The position numbers were made by a program, and so were the translations under genes. A DNA stretch of 20,370 nucleotides from the IMG/VR virus record IMGVR_UViG_3300007234_000150, positions 1-20,370 of that record; one strand, given 5' to 3'. Below the pieces are notes generated by a model. That model saw only the letters and a program-made list of their open reading frames with translations, made no database searches and was not told the origin of the DNA. Shown here piece after piece: positions 12,917 through 20,370 of the stretch (its first letter is position 1; every line of letters begins with the position of its first letter). The DNA comes from a virus.

Positions 12917-12931
12917 AATAGGATCTGAGCA

Positions 12932-13549
12932 ATGGCTAATATAGATGCCGCATTTGGCCTTCGGCCTTATAAAATGCTCGGTGCAGGTGCAAACACCAAC
13001 GGTGTTATGTCCTTCGATATCCAAACTACGGCGACAGCGGGTACCTCCAGTGTAATTTACGAAGGCACCCCCGTTATCCCCTTAGCAAACGGTATGATTG
13101 ACATCGTAGGTGCCGCCGATGGCGGAACTGTACCTATACTGGGCGCGTTTATTGGTTGTCAGTACACTGACTTAAATGGCACTCCTACGTTCACTAATAA
13201 GTGGCCTGGAACTGCTGCTGTCAAGTCTGGTACGGCTGCAACTGCACTTATCGCAGCACACCCTGATCAGTTATTCTTGATCAATTGTGATGCTGCCGCA
13301 GCGGACTTAACTGTCCATGCAAATGCTGATTTTGCCTCGGCGACTAGTGGTAATGCTACTACTGGTATGTCTAGTGGTGAACTGGCTGTCTCAACGGTGA
13401 ACACTACCAACACCTTAAACATGCGTATTGTCGGTTTTGCTGATCAGCCAAACAGTGACGATGCAACTGCCGCAGGTCGTTTGGCAATTGTTCAACTCAA
13501 CAATCACTTCTACCGCTACGGTGCTAATGGCACTGGCGCAGGTGTATAA
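12932..13549 (+). CDS. Virion structural protein, possible capsid decoration, 205 aa
   Basis: Begins MANIDAAFGLRPYKMLGAG, a start I recall from many phage proteins of the head region. The protein is rich in Ala, Gly, Thr and small residues with a beta-strand rhythm, e.g. YEGTPVIPLANGMIDIVGAA and ILGAFIGCQYTD, and ends with HFYRYGANGTGAGV. The composition and position directly before the major capsid gene suggest a capsid-associated or decoration protein. AGGAT precedes the ATG with 7-8 nt spacing. Confidence 0.7.
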   Translation: MANIDAAFGLRPYKMLGAGANTNGVMSFDIQTTATAGTSSVIYEGTPVIPLANGMIDIVGAADGGTVPILGAFIGCQYTDLNGTPTFTNKWPGTAAVKSGTAATALIAAHPDQLFLINCDAAAADLTVHANADFASATSGNATTGMSSGELAVSTVNTTNTLNMRIVGFADQPNSDDATAAGRLAIVQLNNHFYRYGANGTGAGV

Positions 13550-13561
13550 GGAGAATAGGAA

Positions 13562-14470
13562 ATGGCGATTACTCGTTCCCAACTCCTAAAAGAACTTGAG
13601 CCAGGATTGAATGCCTTGTTCGGTCTGGAGTACGATAGGTATGACAATGAGCATGCCGAAATCTTCGAGACAGAATCTTCAGACCGAGCGTTTGAAGAAG
13701 AAGTCATGTTAGCAGGCTTCGGCCAAGCACCTGTTAAGGGTGAAGGCGCAGCTGTATCTTACGACACAGCTAACGAAGCGTTTACTGCTCGCTATACTCA
13801 CGAAACAATCGCGCTTGCGTTTGCGATCACTGAAGAAGCCGTTGAGGATAACCTCTACGACCGCCTCAGCTCTCGCTACACACGCGCTTTGGCTCGTAGT
13901 ATGGCTAACACTAAGCAAGTCAAAGCAGCGGCTATCCTGAACAATGCGTTCGATAGCAACTACACGATCGGCGACGGTGTAGAGCTCTGCTCTACTGCTC
14001 ACCCAACTGTAGGTGGTGGTAACTTTGCAAACGAGCTTGCAACTGCGGCAGACCTTAACGAAACGTCACTTGAACAGTCGTTGATTGATATCTCGGCGTT
14101 CATCGACGAGCGTGGCCTGAAGATTGCACTGCAAGGCCGTAAGCTAATTATCCCTCCTGCGCTGCAATTCGTTGCTGAGCGCTTGATGGCTAGTAACTTG
14201 CGTCCAAGCACTGCTGATAACGACATCAACGCAATCCGTAACATGGGTATGTTGCCTGACGGTTATGTGGTCAACCACTTCCTAACCGATCCAGACGCAT
14301 TCTTCATCAAAACGGATGCACCGAACGGCTTTAAGCATTTTGTCCGCTCTGCGATCAAAACTTCTATGGAAGGTGATTTTGAGACTGGCAACGTGCGCTA
14401 CAAAGCTCGTGAGCGTTACAGCTTTGGTGTCTCGGACCCACGTTGCGTATTTGGCTCTCCTGGAGCTTAA
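13562..14470 (+). CDS. Major capsid protein (HK97-fold, Mu gpT-like)
   Basis: The 302-aa protein is the right length for a compact HK97-fold subunit. Features include a helix-rich N-terminal arm (LLKELEPGLNALFGLEYDRY), AVSYDTANEAFTARYTHETI strands, SRYTRALARSMANTKQVKAA (spine helix), LCSTAHPTVGGGNF, RKLIIPPALQFVAERLMAS, and a C terminus with RYSFGVSDPRCVFGSPGA. The HPTVGG and the long spine helix resemble Mu gpT-type major head subunits. It follows TAAGGAG. A perfect palindrome abuts its stop and a strong terminator follows, so its transcript ends well defined, consistent with high expression. Confidence 0.88.
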   Translation: MAITRSQLLKELEPGLNALFGLEYDRYDNEHAEIFETESSDRAFEEEVMLAGFGQAPVKGEGAAVSYDTANEAFTARYTHETIALAFAITEEAVEDNLYDRLSSRYTRALARSMANTKQVKAAAILNNAFDSNYTIGDGVELCSTAHPTVGGGNFANELATAADLNETSLEQSLIDISAFIDERGLKIALQGRKLIIPPALQFVAERLMASNLRPSTADNDINAIRNMGMLPDGYVVNHFLTDPDAFFIKTDAPNGFKHFVRSAIKTSMEGDFETGNVRYKARERYSFGVSDPRCVFGSPGA

Positions 14471-14492
14471 TATCGTTTCACGTGAAACGATA
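14471..14492. promoter_or_regulatory. 22-bp perfect palindrome with parS-like core
   Basis: Directly after the capsid TAA, a 22-bp perfect dyad contains CGTTTCACGTGAAACG (14474-14489). The bacterial parS consensus (ParB site) is TGTTTCACGTGAAACA; 14 of 16 bases match, and only the two outer bases differ. On RNA it would also form a 9-bp hairpin with an ACGU loop, so an alternative role as a 3' RNA stabiliser before the terminator is possible. No ParA or ParB gene is in the window. Confidence 0.75.
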
Positions 14493-14498
14493 AAAACT

Positions 14499-14529
14499 GA
14501 GGGGGGCACTTGTGTCCCCCTCTTTTTTT
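14499..14529 (+). terminator. Strong intrinsic terminator after major capsid gene
   Basis: GAGGGGGGCA pairs with TGTCCCCCTC (one G-U wobble) around a short CTTG loop and is followed by a T7 tract (14523-14529). It separates the head block from the neck/tail block. The 107 nt to the next ATG contains TTGACT (14539-14544) but no clear -10 box. Confidence 0.93.
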
Positions 14530-14636
14530 GCGTATAGTTTGACTAGTAGGGCATCACAATAGCTTTGCAGACAGGTCTATGCCCCCTGATGTTGCACTTT
14601 CTGTAAAGCGAATCCTTGTGCAAGAGGTGTTTCTTT

Positions 14637-15092
14637 ATGGGTACTACCACTTTCTCTGGTCCTATCAAAGCTGGGACTATCAAAGATACTACTGGATCTA
14701 CCGTTGGTACTAATGTTGCGAACGTCGGCTACGTTCTGATGGCGCAGTCTAAAGTTATCGACATTGCAGGTGCGACTAGTGCAAACCAAGTAGTTGCTAC
14801 CATTCCTGCTAACTCTCAAATTGTAGACGCTATCCTTAACGTGACTACAGCTAATGATGATGGAACTGCATCTACCGTTGTTGTAGGTACTTCTGCTGAT
14901 GCAGATGCGTTTATCCCGTCTACCAGTGTTCAGTCTGCAGGAACTACTCGTGGTACGTTGGACACAGAAGCAACTGATGTTGGAACCACAGACCTACAAG
15001 TATTAGCAGACTTCACTGCAACTGATGGTGACGGAACTGCTGGTGTAGCAACAGTTACTATTCTGTATATCCAGAACAATAACCTTTCTTAA
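14637..15092 (+). CDS. Probable virion structural protein, 151 aa
   Basis: I chose ATG at 14637, 7 nt after AAGAGGTG, over the in-frame TTG at 14616. The product begins MGTTTFSGPIKAGTIKDT, then VIDIAGATSANQVVATIPAN, then a Thr/Ala/Asp-rich beta-like C terminus ending TVTILYIQNNNLS. Proteins with this start and the ATIPANS-x-I block are common next to capsid genes in marine phages; most are found in virions but have no named role. It is the first gene after the capsid terminator. Confidence 0.7.
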   Translation: MGTTTFSGPIKAGTIKDTTGSTVGTNVANVGYVLMAQSKVIDIAGATSANQVVATIPANSQIVDAILNVTTANDDGTASTVVVGTSADADAFIPSTSVQSAGTTRGTLDTEATDVGTTDLQVLADFTATDGDGTAGVATVTILYIQNNNLS

Positions 15093-15105
15093 TTAGGAGG
15101 TTGAT

Positions 15106-15381
15106 ATGGCTGGTTCTGATGTAAAAGCTAAACGGCTAACGGGCACTGGTTCTGCGGGAGTAGGTCCGGCTCGTATACGCCAAATACAGGTTTTAACGGA
15201 CAATGTTGGAGCCGGTCGTTTGACTATTACCGACGGTAATGGCGGCGCTACTGCTTTAGATATTGACTTTAAAACAGATGATTCTCATTCGGTTAACATC
15301 CCGGATGAGGGTATCCGTGTGTCTGATATATATGTTTCGGTAGAAACAAATATTACGGCAATGACTGTTTTTTACAGTTAG
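15106..15381 (+). CDS. Small probable structural protein, 91 aa
   Basis: ATG at 15106 has a perfect TAGGAGG ribosome binding site. The sequence MAGSDVKAKRLTGTGSAGVG leads into beta-like blocks RIRQIQVLTD, RLTITDGNGG and GIRVSDIYVSVETNITAMTV. It resembles small beta-sandwich phage proteins but I cannot name a family. The close spacing with neighbours (13 and 8 nt) and location suggest a head-tail or virion role. Confidence 0.65.
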   Translation: MAGSDVKAKRLTGTGSAGVGPARIRQIQVLTDNVGAGRLTITDGNGGATALDIDFKTDDSHSVNIPDEGIRVSDIYVSVETNITAMTVFYS

Positions 15382-15389
15382 GGGGCACT

Positions 15390-16193
15390 ATGGCTCGCCA
15401 AGTCTCTTCCATATCTCGTGTAGGCACTAGCGAGCCGTTTGAGCTGCAAGTATCTCGAAACCAGATTTCGTATCATATTTCGTTACATAAATTTGGTTAT
15501 AATTCGGATATAGGAACGTCTCCTGAAACAGTGTGGACGATAGGCGGTACATATACCTACCTTGCGGCGGCTTCGACTTTGTATGTTTCAAGTTCGGATG
15601 CAAACGATACGTCAGCAGGCACTGGGGCACGAACGGTTCAGGTGTACGGGTTAGACGCGAACTATGACGAAGTAAACGTAACGGTTTCGTTAGCCGGGCA
15701 AAGCGCCGTTCAGTTGGGAGAGGCGTCTAATTGGATTCGGGTATTTCGCATGGTGGTGCGTTCAGCGGGAAGTTCGGGTGAAAATGTAGGCACTTTATAC
15801 GTTGGGACAGAAGCGACACCCGCTTCGGGTGTTCCGGTGGCTAAGTATGCCTCCATAGCAATTGGTGATAATCAAACTTTGATGTGTGTTTGGACAGTGC
15901 CTAGAGGGTACACGGCGTATTTGCATCAAAAAGATGTTTCAGCGTCCTCTAGCTCGGGTAAATTTGCCATTTTTACTTTAGAGGGCCGTCCTTTTGGCGA
16001 AGTTATGCAAGTAAAAGACAGAGTTTTATTAGCCAATAATTCTACGGCGATTAGTTATTGGAACCCGATATCTTTTGCAGAAAAAACCGATATTGAAGTA
16101 CGGGCGCAAGCAGACAGTATAGGCGGGACAATTACCGCTTCTGCTACGTTAGATATTACTTATATTTTGAATGGTACGGAATTAGATGGCTAG
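15390..16193 (+). CDS. Probable virion structural protein, 267 aa
   Basis: ATG at 15390 follows AGGGGG. The protein is beta-rich with ETVWTIGGTYTYLAAASTLY, then SSDANDTSAGTGARTVQVYG, LDANYDEVNVTVSLAGQSAV and a second half AVSASSSSGKF-type strands. The SS-D-NDTSAGTGARTV-x-V-x-GLD block is one I recall from marine phage virion proteins of unassigned role. Its length and beta character would fit a head-tail joining or tail-associated protein. The next gene starts inside its last 8 nt. Confidence 0.65.
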   Translation: MARQVSSISRVGTSEPFELQVSRNQISYHISLHKFGYNSDIGTSPETVWTIGGTYTYLAAASTLYVSSSDANDTSAGTGARTVQVYGLDANYDEVNVTVSLAGQSAVQLGEASNWIRVFRMVVRSAGSSGENVGTLYVGTEATPASGVPVAKYASIAIGDNQTLMCVWTVPRGYTAYLHQKDVSASSSSGKFAIFTLEGRPFGEVMQVKDRVLLANNSTAISYWNPISFAEKTDIEVRAQADSIGGTITASATLDITYILNGTELDG

Positions 16194-16470
16194 TACAAAG
16201 AACGTAAAAAGAACCCCTTCCGGTAGGCTAACCTACCGAGGGGAGACATTTGCCGGATACAACAAGCCTAAACGCACACCCAATGGCCCAAAAAAGTCAG
16301 CGGTGTTGGCTAAAAAAGGTGATGAGGTCAAGTTAGTCCGTTTTGGCGACCCTAACATGACGATAAAAAAGAACATTCCCGGACGTAGGTCTAACTTCCG
16401 CGCTAGGCACAATTGCGATACCGCCAAAGATAAATTTTCGGCAAGGTATTGGTCATGCAAAGCGTGGTAA
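16186..16470 (+). CDS. Small basic protein, 94 aa
   Basis: ATG at 16186 overlaps the previous gene by 8 nt. It is strongly basic: PKRTPNGPKKSAVLAKKGDE, then VKLVRFGDPNMTIKKN, then RRSNFRARHNCDTAKDKFSA, and ends RYWSCKAW. The pattern KPKRTP...KLVRFGD...FRARH...A-x-YW resembles a short protein family I tentatively recall as DUF5872. Such proteins occur in phage structural regions; the function is unknown. Two cysteines near the C terminus may matter. Confidence 0.7.
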   Translation: MASTKNVKRTPSGRLTYRGETFAGYNKPKRTPNGPKKSAVLAKKGDEVKLVRFGDPNMTIKKNIPGRRSNFRARHNCDTAKDKFSARYWSCKAW

Positions 16471-16481
16471 GTGGAGGAATG

Positions 16482-16694
16482 ATGGCTAAAACAGTACACG
16501 AGCTTGAAATTGAGTTCACGGAAATGCGTACAACTCAAAAGCATATTTACAGCAAAGTGGAAGAGTTGCATACCGACATGCGGGATGTCAAAAAAGCCTT
16601 GTTTCAAGCTAAGTGGGTTTTAGTTGGTGCGGTAGTTTTTGGTGGTTTAGTTAATAGCGACACACTTTTGCAGCTACTCAAAGGTTTAGGCTAG
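16482..16694 (+). CDS. Coiled-coil plus single-TM protein, 70 aa (XhlA/holin-like)
   Basis: GGAGG (16473-16477) precedes two ATGs at 16479 and 16482; the second has better spacing and I use it. Residues ~1-43 form a charged helix (ELEIEFTEMRTTQKHIYSKV), then one TM helix WVLVGAVVFGGLVNSDTLL (~44-62) and a short tail. The layout (coil then C-terminal TM) resembles XhlA-type haemolysin/holin helper proteins. This would be a second membrane gene apart from the holin at 9451. The next gene starts right at its stop. Confidence 0.65.
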   Translation: MAKTVHELEIEFTEMRTTQKHIYSKVEELHTDMRDVKKALFQAKWVLVGAVVFGGLVNSDTLLQLLKGLG

Positions 16695-16735
16695 TGCCGA
16701 TAACACGCGGACAAGAAACCAAGCAGGTGACTACA

Positions 16736-17008
16736 ATGGCAAGAGGTCTGTACGACAACATAAATGCTCGTAAAAAAGCAGGGACTTCCCGCTCTAAAAG
16801 CGAGTCAACTATTTCTCCGGCAGCATACAAGAACATGCAAGAGGGTTTTCCTATGAAAGATCGTAAAAAGAAAATGGGTGGTGGTTCAATGATGGAGTCC
16901 CCCCGCAAAGCTATGGCAATGGGAGGCTACGGTGAATCTACTAAGCGTAAAAAAATGCGCTACGGTGGCGATTCTGGTAGCAAAATGGTCAAAGGGCCAT
17001 GCTCATAA
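16736..17008 (+). CDS. Small basic Gly/Lys-rich protein, 90 aa
   Basis: The start choice is ATG 16736 after AGCAGGTG, since MARGLYDNINARKKAG matches starts I recall in related short phage proteins. The GTG at 16694 is an alternative that overlaps the upstream stop. The middle and end are Lys/Met/Gly-rich (DRKKKMGGGSMMESPRKAMA, then KRKKMRYGGDSGSKMVKG). It is probably unstructured. The KKM-x-GG repeats are like those of the protein at 8950 (KKMADGG), so both may belong to one type of minor basic virion or assembly protein; that link is inferred. Confidence 0.7.
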   Translation: MARGLYDNINARKKAGTSRSKSESTISPAAYKNMQEGFPMKDRKKKMGGGSMMESPRKAMAMGGYGESTKRKKMRYGGDSGSKMVKGPCS

Positions 17009-17018
17009 GGAATAAATG

Positions 17019-17699
17019 ATGGCTGTATCTGGTTCAAAAGATTTTGAGCTTGACGTTGCCGAATACGTTGAGGAGGCCTTCGAGCGTTGTGGGATAGAAG
17101 CCCGTACCGGCTACGACCTAAAAACCGCTCGGCGGTCTCTCAATTTGATGTTGGCAGACTGGGCAAATAGAGGACTTAATCGGTGGACGATTGAGCAGAC
17201 TTCGGTGAGCTTAGTTCAAGGGACAGCCGCGTATAGTCTAGGTACGGACACAATAGACATTTTGTCTGCTGTGGTGCGTACTAACGCAGGCGAAAGCAAC
17301 CAACAAGATATTAGTATATCGCGGGTGAGTAGGCAGGAGTTTTTGAACATCCCTACCAAAAACACGCAAGCGAGGCCGACTGAGTTTTATGTCGACAGAC
17401 AGATAAACCCTAATGTGAATGTATGGCCTACACCAGACCAAGCGTATACTCTGGTGTTTGATAGGTTAGTTCGTATAGACGATGCAGATACTCAACAGAA
17501 TACATTAGAAATGCCTTTCAGGTTTTACCCCTGTTTGGCGGCGGGTTTGGCCTACTATATTAGTTTAAAAAGAGCACCCGACCGCACCCAGTTTTTAAAA
17601 GCTATTTACGAAGAAGAGTTTGAAAGAGCGGCAAGTGAAGACCGCGACCGAGCTAATTTAAAGCTCACACCGAATAAAGATTATTACGGGGTGTACTAA
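17019..17699 (+). CDS. Head-to-tail adaptor, P22 gp4-like
   Basis: AAGGA (17007-17011) favours the ATG at 17019; one codon earlier is possible. The 226-aa protein has an N-terminal helical region EEAFERCGIEARTGYDLKTA then RRSLNLMLADWANRGLNRWT, which is a pattern of P22 gp4-type adaptor proteins, then beta parts (SLVQGTAAYSLGTDTIDILS) and a helical end (LKAIYEEEFERAASEDRDRA). In P22, gp4 binds under the portal and joins the tail. A P22-type portal is in the same genome, so the match makes sense. The stop overlaps the next start (TAATG). Confidence 0.78.
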   Translation: MAVSGSKDFELDVAEYVEEAFERCGIEARTGYDLKTARRSLNLMLADWANRGLNRWTIEQTSVSLVQGTAAYSLGTDTIDILSAVVRTNAGESNQQDISISRVSRQEFLNIPTKNTQARPTEFYVDRQINPNVNVWPTPDQAYTLVFDRLVRIDDADTQQNTLEMPFRFYPCLAAGLAYYISLKRAPDRTQFLKAIYEEEFERAASEDRDRANLKLTPNKDYYGVY

Positions 17700-18001
17700 T
17701 GACGTATGCCATTGGGATACAGTCCTTAGCTATTTGCGACCGATGTGGGCAGCAATACCCTTATTTAAGTATGCAGGTGGAGTGGACAGGGTTTAAGGTT
17801 TGTCAAGAGTGTTTTGAGCCAAAACACCCTCAGCTAGAACCGATCACTAAACCGGCTGACCCACAAGCGTTGCATAATCCTAGAACAGATAGGGTGGAGC
17901 CTTACAATGTGTATGTGGGTATTCCCGTTGTGGAAAATGAGTCGCTCGGCCCTGTTACCGGTGTCGGGTGTGTTGGTTGGGTAACGGTGGTTACGTCATG
18001 A
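17699..18001 (+). CDS. Zinc-ribbon protein in tail block, 100 aa
   Basis: ATG at 17699 overlaps the upstream stop. C13-x2-C16 (ICDRCGQQYP) and C35-x2-C38 (VCQECFEPKHPQ) form a clear four-Cys zinc ribbon, with conserved EWTGFKVC between. The second half has LHNPRTDRVEPYNVYVGIPV. This small family is often placed between adaptor and tail genes in marine phages; the exact role is unknown. It ends in an ATGA overlap with the next gene. Confidence 0.75.
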   Translation: MTYAIGIQSLAICDRCGQQYPYLSMQVEWTGFKVCQECFEPKHPQLEPITKPADPQALHNPRTDRVEPYNVYVGIPVVENESLGPVTGVGCVGWVTVVTS

Positions 18002-18651
18002 GTTTTACTTACGGTGAGTTAAAGCAAGCGATACAAGACTATACCCAAAACACGGAGACTAGTTTTGTCAACAACCTGCCTATATTTATACGGGCAGCGG
18101 AGGAGCGCATACTTAAAAACGTGCAGCTTACGTTTTTCCGCAAGAATGCTACCGCGAACACTTCAGCGAGCAACCAGTATCTTGGTTGCCCGAACGACTT
18201 TTTAGCACCGTTTTCGTTGTCCTATACAGACAGCAATGGTAACAAAGTGTTTTTGGACTATAAAGATGTAAACTATGTTCAAGAATATAACCCTGATGCT
18301 ACAGCCACGGGTGAACCTAAGTATTATGCGTTGTTTAACACAGACTATTTTATTGTTAGCCCAACCCCTAGTGATACTTTTACTGTGGAGCTGCATTATT
18401 TTTACCGCCCTAACAGCCTTACTTCTGGTGCAGATAGTGCATCTACTTGGCTCAGTGAAAACGCGGAGTTGGCAATGTTGTATGGGTCTCTCATCGAAGC
18501 GTACACTTATATGAAAGGTGAGCCAGATCTTATGCAGAACTATGACAAACGGTTTATGGAAGCCGTGGTCGCACTCAAGAACTTCGGAGAGGCGAAGGAA
18601 ATCACTGACGCTTACCGCACCGGACTAGTTAGGAGACCTGCCGTATCTTAA
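17998..18651 (+). CDS. Neck/tail structural protein, 217 aa
   Basis: The start at 17998 (ATGA overlap) is chosen over the in-frame start at 17968. It begins MSFTYGELKQAIQDYTQNTE, then FVNNLPIFIRAAEERILKNV, PNDFLAPFSLSY, KYYALFNTDYFIVSPTPSDT and VELHYFYRPNSLTSG, and closes in a helix-rich AELAMLYGSLIEAYTYMKGE region. This block order I recall from many podovirus-type marine phages beside gp4-like genes. It probably is a tail tube or adaptor component, perhaps playing the part of T7 gp11. A short hairpin CCGTAT/ATACGG (18641-18646 with 18654-18659) spans its stop. Confidence 0.72.
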   Translation: MSFTYGELKQAIQDYTQNTETSFVNNLPIFIRAAEERILKNVQLTFFRKNATANTSASNQYLGCPNDFLAPFSLSYTDSNGNKVFLDYKDVNYVQEYNPDATATGEPKYYALFNTDYFIVSPTPSDTFTVELHYFYRPNSLTSGADSASTWLSENAELAMLYGSLIEAYTYMKGEPDLMQNYDKRFMEAVVALKNFGEAKEITDAYRTGLVRRPAVS

Positions 18652-18694
18652 CAATACGGGAAAATTAAATAGCGTTTATTAAGAGGAAACACAA

Positions 18695-19129
18695 ATGGCT
18701 ATTACACAAGCGATGGCAACATCATTCAAAGTTGGTGTTCTTGACGGAACATTCGACTTCAGCAGCGGTACAGCACAGACGTTCAAGATCGCTCTGTTCA
18801 CTTCAGCGGCTACACTGGATGCGACTACTACTGCATACAGCGTAACTAACGAAGTCTCAGGCACAGGCTACACTGCGGGCGGAAACACGCTGACTATCTC
18901 AGCGAACCCTGCTTCAAGTGGCACCACAGCGTTCTTAGACTTTGCGGACACTACATGGTCTTCAGCGACTATTACTGCTCGTGGCGCTTTGATCTACTTG
19001 GCTGACGGCGGCACTAACCCTGCTGTTGCGGTTCTGGATTTTGGCTCAGACAAAACTTCAACTGCGGGTGACTTTACTATTGTCTTCCCTGCTGCTGATG
19101 CGAGCAACGCTATTATCCGTATTGCCTAA
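18695..19129 (+). CDS. Beta-rich virion protein, 144 aa
   Basis: ATG at 18695 follows AAGAGGA. The product has [20 protein letters not shown], then [16 protein letters not shown], then [17 protein letters not shown], and ends [10 protein letters not shown]. It is Thr/Ala/Ser-rich and built from predicted beta strands. Many phages carry this short family next to tail fibre genes; it is generally treated as a virion component with no known activity. Location between neck and fibre genes fits a tail or fibre-attachment role. Confidence 0.72.
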   Translation: MAITQAMATSFKVGVLDGTFDFSSGTAQTFKIALFTSAATLDATTTAYSVTNEVSGTGYTAGGNTLTISANPASSGTTAFLDFADTTWSSATITARGALIYLADGGTNPAVAVLDFGSDKTSTAGDFTIVFPAADASNAIIRIA

Positions 19130-19146
19130 ACCTCGAGACCCTAGTT

Positions 19147-20370
19147 ATGGTGACGTTAGTAAATAGAGCTAAAATGTCCACCGCTACGACGGGGACAGGG
19201 ACAGTTACGCTTGGCTCTGCGATAGCAGGGTTTCAGACTTTTGCAGATGCTGGGGTAGCAAACGCCGAGACTGTCCGGTACACCATAGAAGACGGCACTG
19301 CGTGGGAAATAGGCACGGGCACTTATACGGCGTCGGGTACGACGCTTTCCCGTACGCTTGATGAAAGTAGCACGGGGTCTTTGCTTAACCTCTCTGGTAA
19401 CGCGACTATTTTTGTCACTGCTGCCGCAGAAGACCTGCAAAGCGATACAGCCAATACTGCCTCTACACTAGTCGCTAGGGATGCCTCTGGTAACTTTAGT
19501 GCGGGGGCTATTACAGGTACTAGCTTTGTTTCCTCTGGAGACATGACCTTTGGCGATAACGACAAGGCTACGTTTGGTGCGGGTAATGATCTACAGATTT
19601 ATCACAATGGCACTAGAAATATTATTGAATCCGAATTGCCAAATGAGATGTGGATTCAAGCAGATCAACTCGCCATAAAAAATGGGGCAGGTACTGAGTA
19701 TTTAGCATATTTTGATGGGGATGGTAGGGCTGAATTTTACTATGACAACGCAGTCAAACTCGCCACAACCGCCACAGGCATAGACGTTACTGGCACAGCA
19801 ACTGCCACAACATTCTCTGGTGCGTTGTCTGGTAACGCTACGACTGCAACCACTCTAGCTACAGGCAGGACAATCAGCTTAACGGGTGATGTCACAGGCA
19901 CTTCGGGTAGTTTTGATGGCAGCGGTAACGTAAGCATTGCCGCAACCATAGCTGCTAACTCTGTTGCTTTGGGTACAGACACCACTGGTAACTACGTTGC
20001 GACTATTGCAACTGGTGCGGGCCTAGACGGAAGCGCTTCAAGCGAGGGGGCAACCCCAACTATTACTCTGAACCTGAACGAGCTAACAACCTCCACCACC
20101 AATGGAGACGGCGATTATTTTGTAGTTGTCGATACAGGCGGTGTACAGAGGAAGCTAACCAAAGCCAATATAGACCTGACAGGGTTTAACAACGATGCGG
20201 GGTGGACCTCTAACGTAGGCGACATCACGGGCGTAACAGCAGGCAGCTATCTAACCGGTGGTGGAACCTCTGGTACAGTCACACTAAACGTCGATGCCAC
20301 CACTACAGCAACAGCAAGTAAGGTCGTCGCTCGTGACGGAAGCGGTTACGTTTTTGCAACTTACTACAAT
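19147..20370 (+). CDS. Tail fibre protein, N-terminal part (runs off window)
   Basis: The frame from ATG 19147 stays open for all 408 codons to the window end, so only the 5' part is visible. The N-terminal block [20 protein letters not shown] then [18 protein letters not shown] is typical of virion-anchor regions of phage fibres. It is followed by [16 protein letters not shown] (~148-163) and [20 protein letters not shown] (~229-248), Gly/Thr/Ala-rich beta repeats seen in fibres. Such proteins bind the host surface; the receptor-binding tip would be beyond 20370. No strong ribosome binding site is visible; the ATG at 19174 is an alternative start. Confidence 0.85.
   Translation, partial: MVTLVNRAKMSTATTGTGTVTLGSAIAGFQTFADAGVANAETVRYTIEDGTAWEIGTGTYTASGTTLSRTLDESSTGSLLNLSGNATIFVTAAAEDLQSDTANTASTLVARDASGNFSAGAITGTSFVSSGDMTFGDNDKATFGAGNDLQIYHNGTRNIIESELPNEMWIQADQLAIKNGAGTEYLAYFDGDGRAEFYYDNAVKLATTATGIDVTGTATATTFSGALSGNATTATTLATGRTISLTGDVTGTSGSFDGSGNVSIAATIAANSVALGTDTTGNYVATIATGAGLDGSASSEGATPTITLNLNELTTSTTNGDGDYFVVVDTGGVQRKLTKANIDLTGFNNDAGWTSNVGDITGVTAGSYLTGGGTSGTVTLNVDATTTATASKVVARDGSGYVFATYYN

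Noticed and set aside
19156-19985. Minus-strand frames in the tail fibre region
   Set aside because: The + strand frame is open from 19147 to the window end with typical fibre sequence; minus frames are shadows.
1-20370. tRNA genes, integrase, transposase
   Set aside because: I saw no cloverleaf candidate in the gaps and no recombinase or transposase motif in any supported frame.

Overview
The window looks like the left part of a tailed double-stranded DNA bacteriophage genome, most likely a marine podovirus-type phage. The sequence shows a terminase small subunit, a terminase large subunit, a long P22-type portal, a scaffold-like protein, an HK97-fold-type major capsid protein, a P22 gp4-like adaptor and the start of a tail fibre. 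Every gene I can support is on the + strand. Many of the short structural proteins resemble ones I recall from marine phages, so the marine assignment rests on memory of those families. The host cannot be read from the sequence. I see no integrase, repressor, polymerase, tRNA or CRISPR array.

Positions 1-521 hold no strong gene but a lot of structure: a nested inverted repeat (26-142), five tandem 19-20 bp repeats (150-244), and a 29-bp inverted repeat with one mismatch whose arms (280-308 and 470-498) enclose 161 bp. This lies just before terS and is a candidate replication origin or packaging site. Positions 522-4769 hold terS and an accessory cluster: two Cys-motif small proteins, a VRR-NUC-type nuclease, several unknown proteins, two small membrane proteins and a pair of paralogous 142-aa proteins of unknown function. 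Three of these genes share an identical 14-nt leader ending in the ribosome binding site. The gaps carry terminators and repeated pyrimidine-rich/purine-rich tracts.

Positions 5092-14470 form the packaging and head block: terL, portal, three small proteins, a 3-TM holin, a protein with an internal motif duplication, a T4-type lysozyme, a small helical protein, a GroES-like co-chaperonin, scaffold, two conserved head-region proteins and the major capsid protein. Genes are tightly packed, often with 1-14 nt overlaps, which suggests translational coupling. Lysis genes sit inside the head block, and the co-chaperonin lies directly before scaffold and capsid, which suggests it helps fold capsid proteins.

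Directly after the capsid stop codon is a perfect 22-bp palindrome containing 14 of the 16 bases of the bacterial parS consensus (the ParB binding site), followed by a strong terminator. Positions 14637-20370 hold the neck and tail module: four probable structural proteins, small basic proteins, a coiled-coil membrane protein, the gp4-like adaptor, a zinc-ribbon protein, a second neck/tail protein, a beta-rich virion protein, and a tail fibre gene that runs off the window end.
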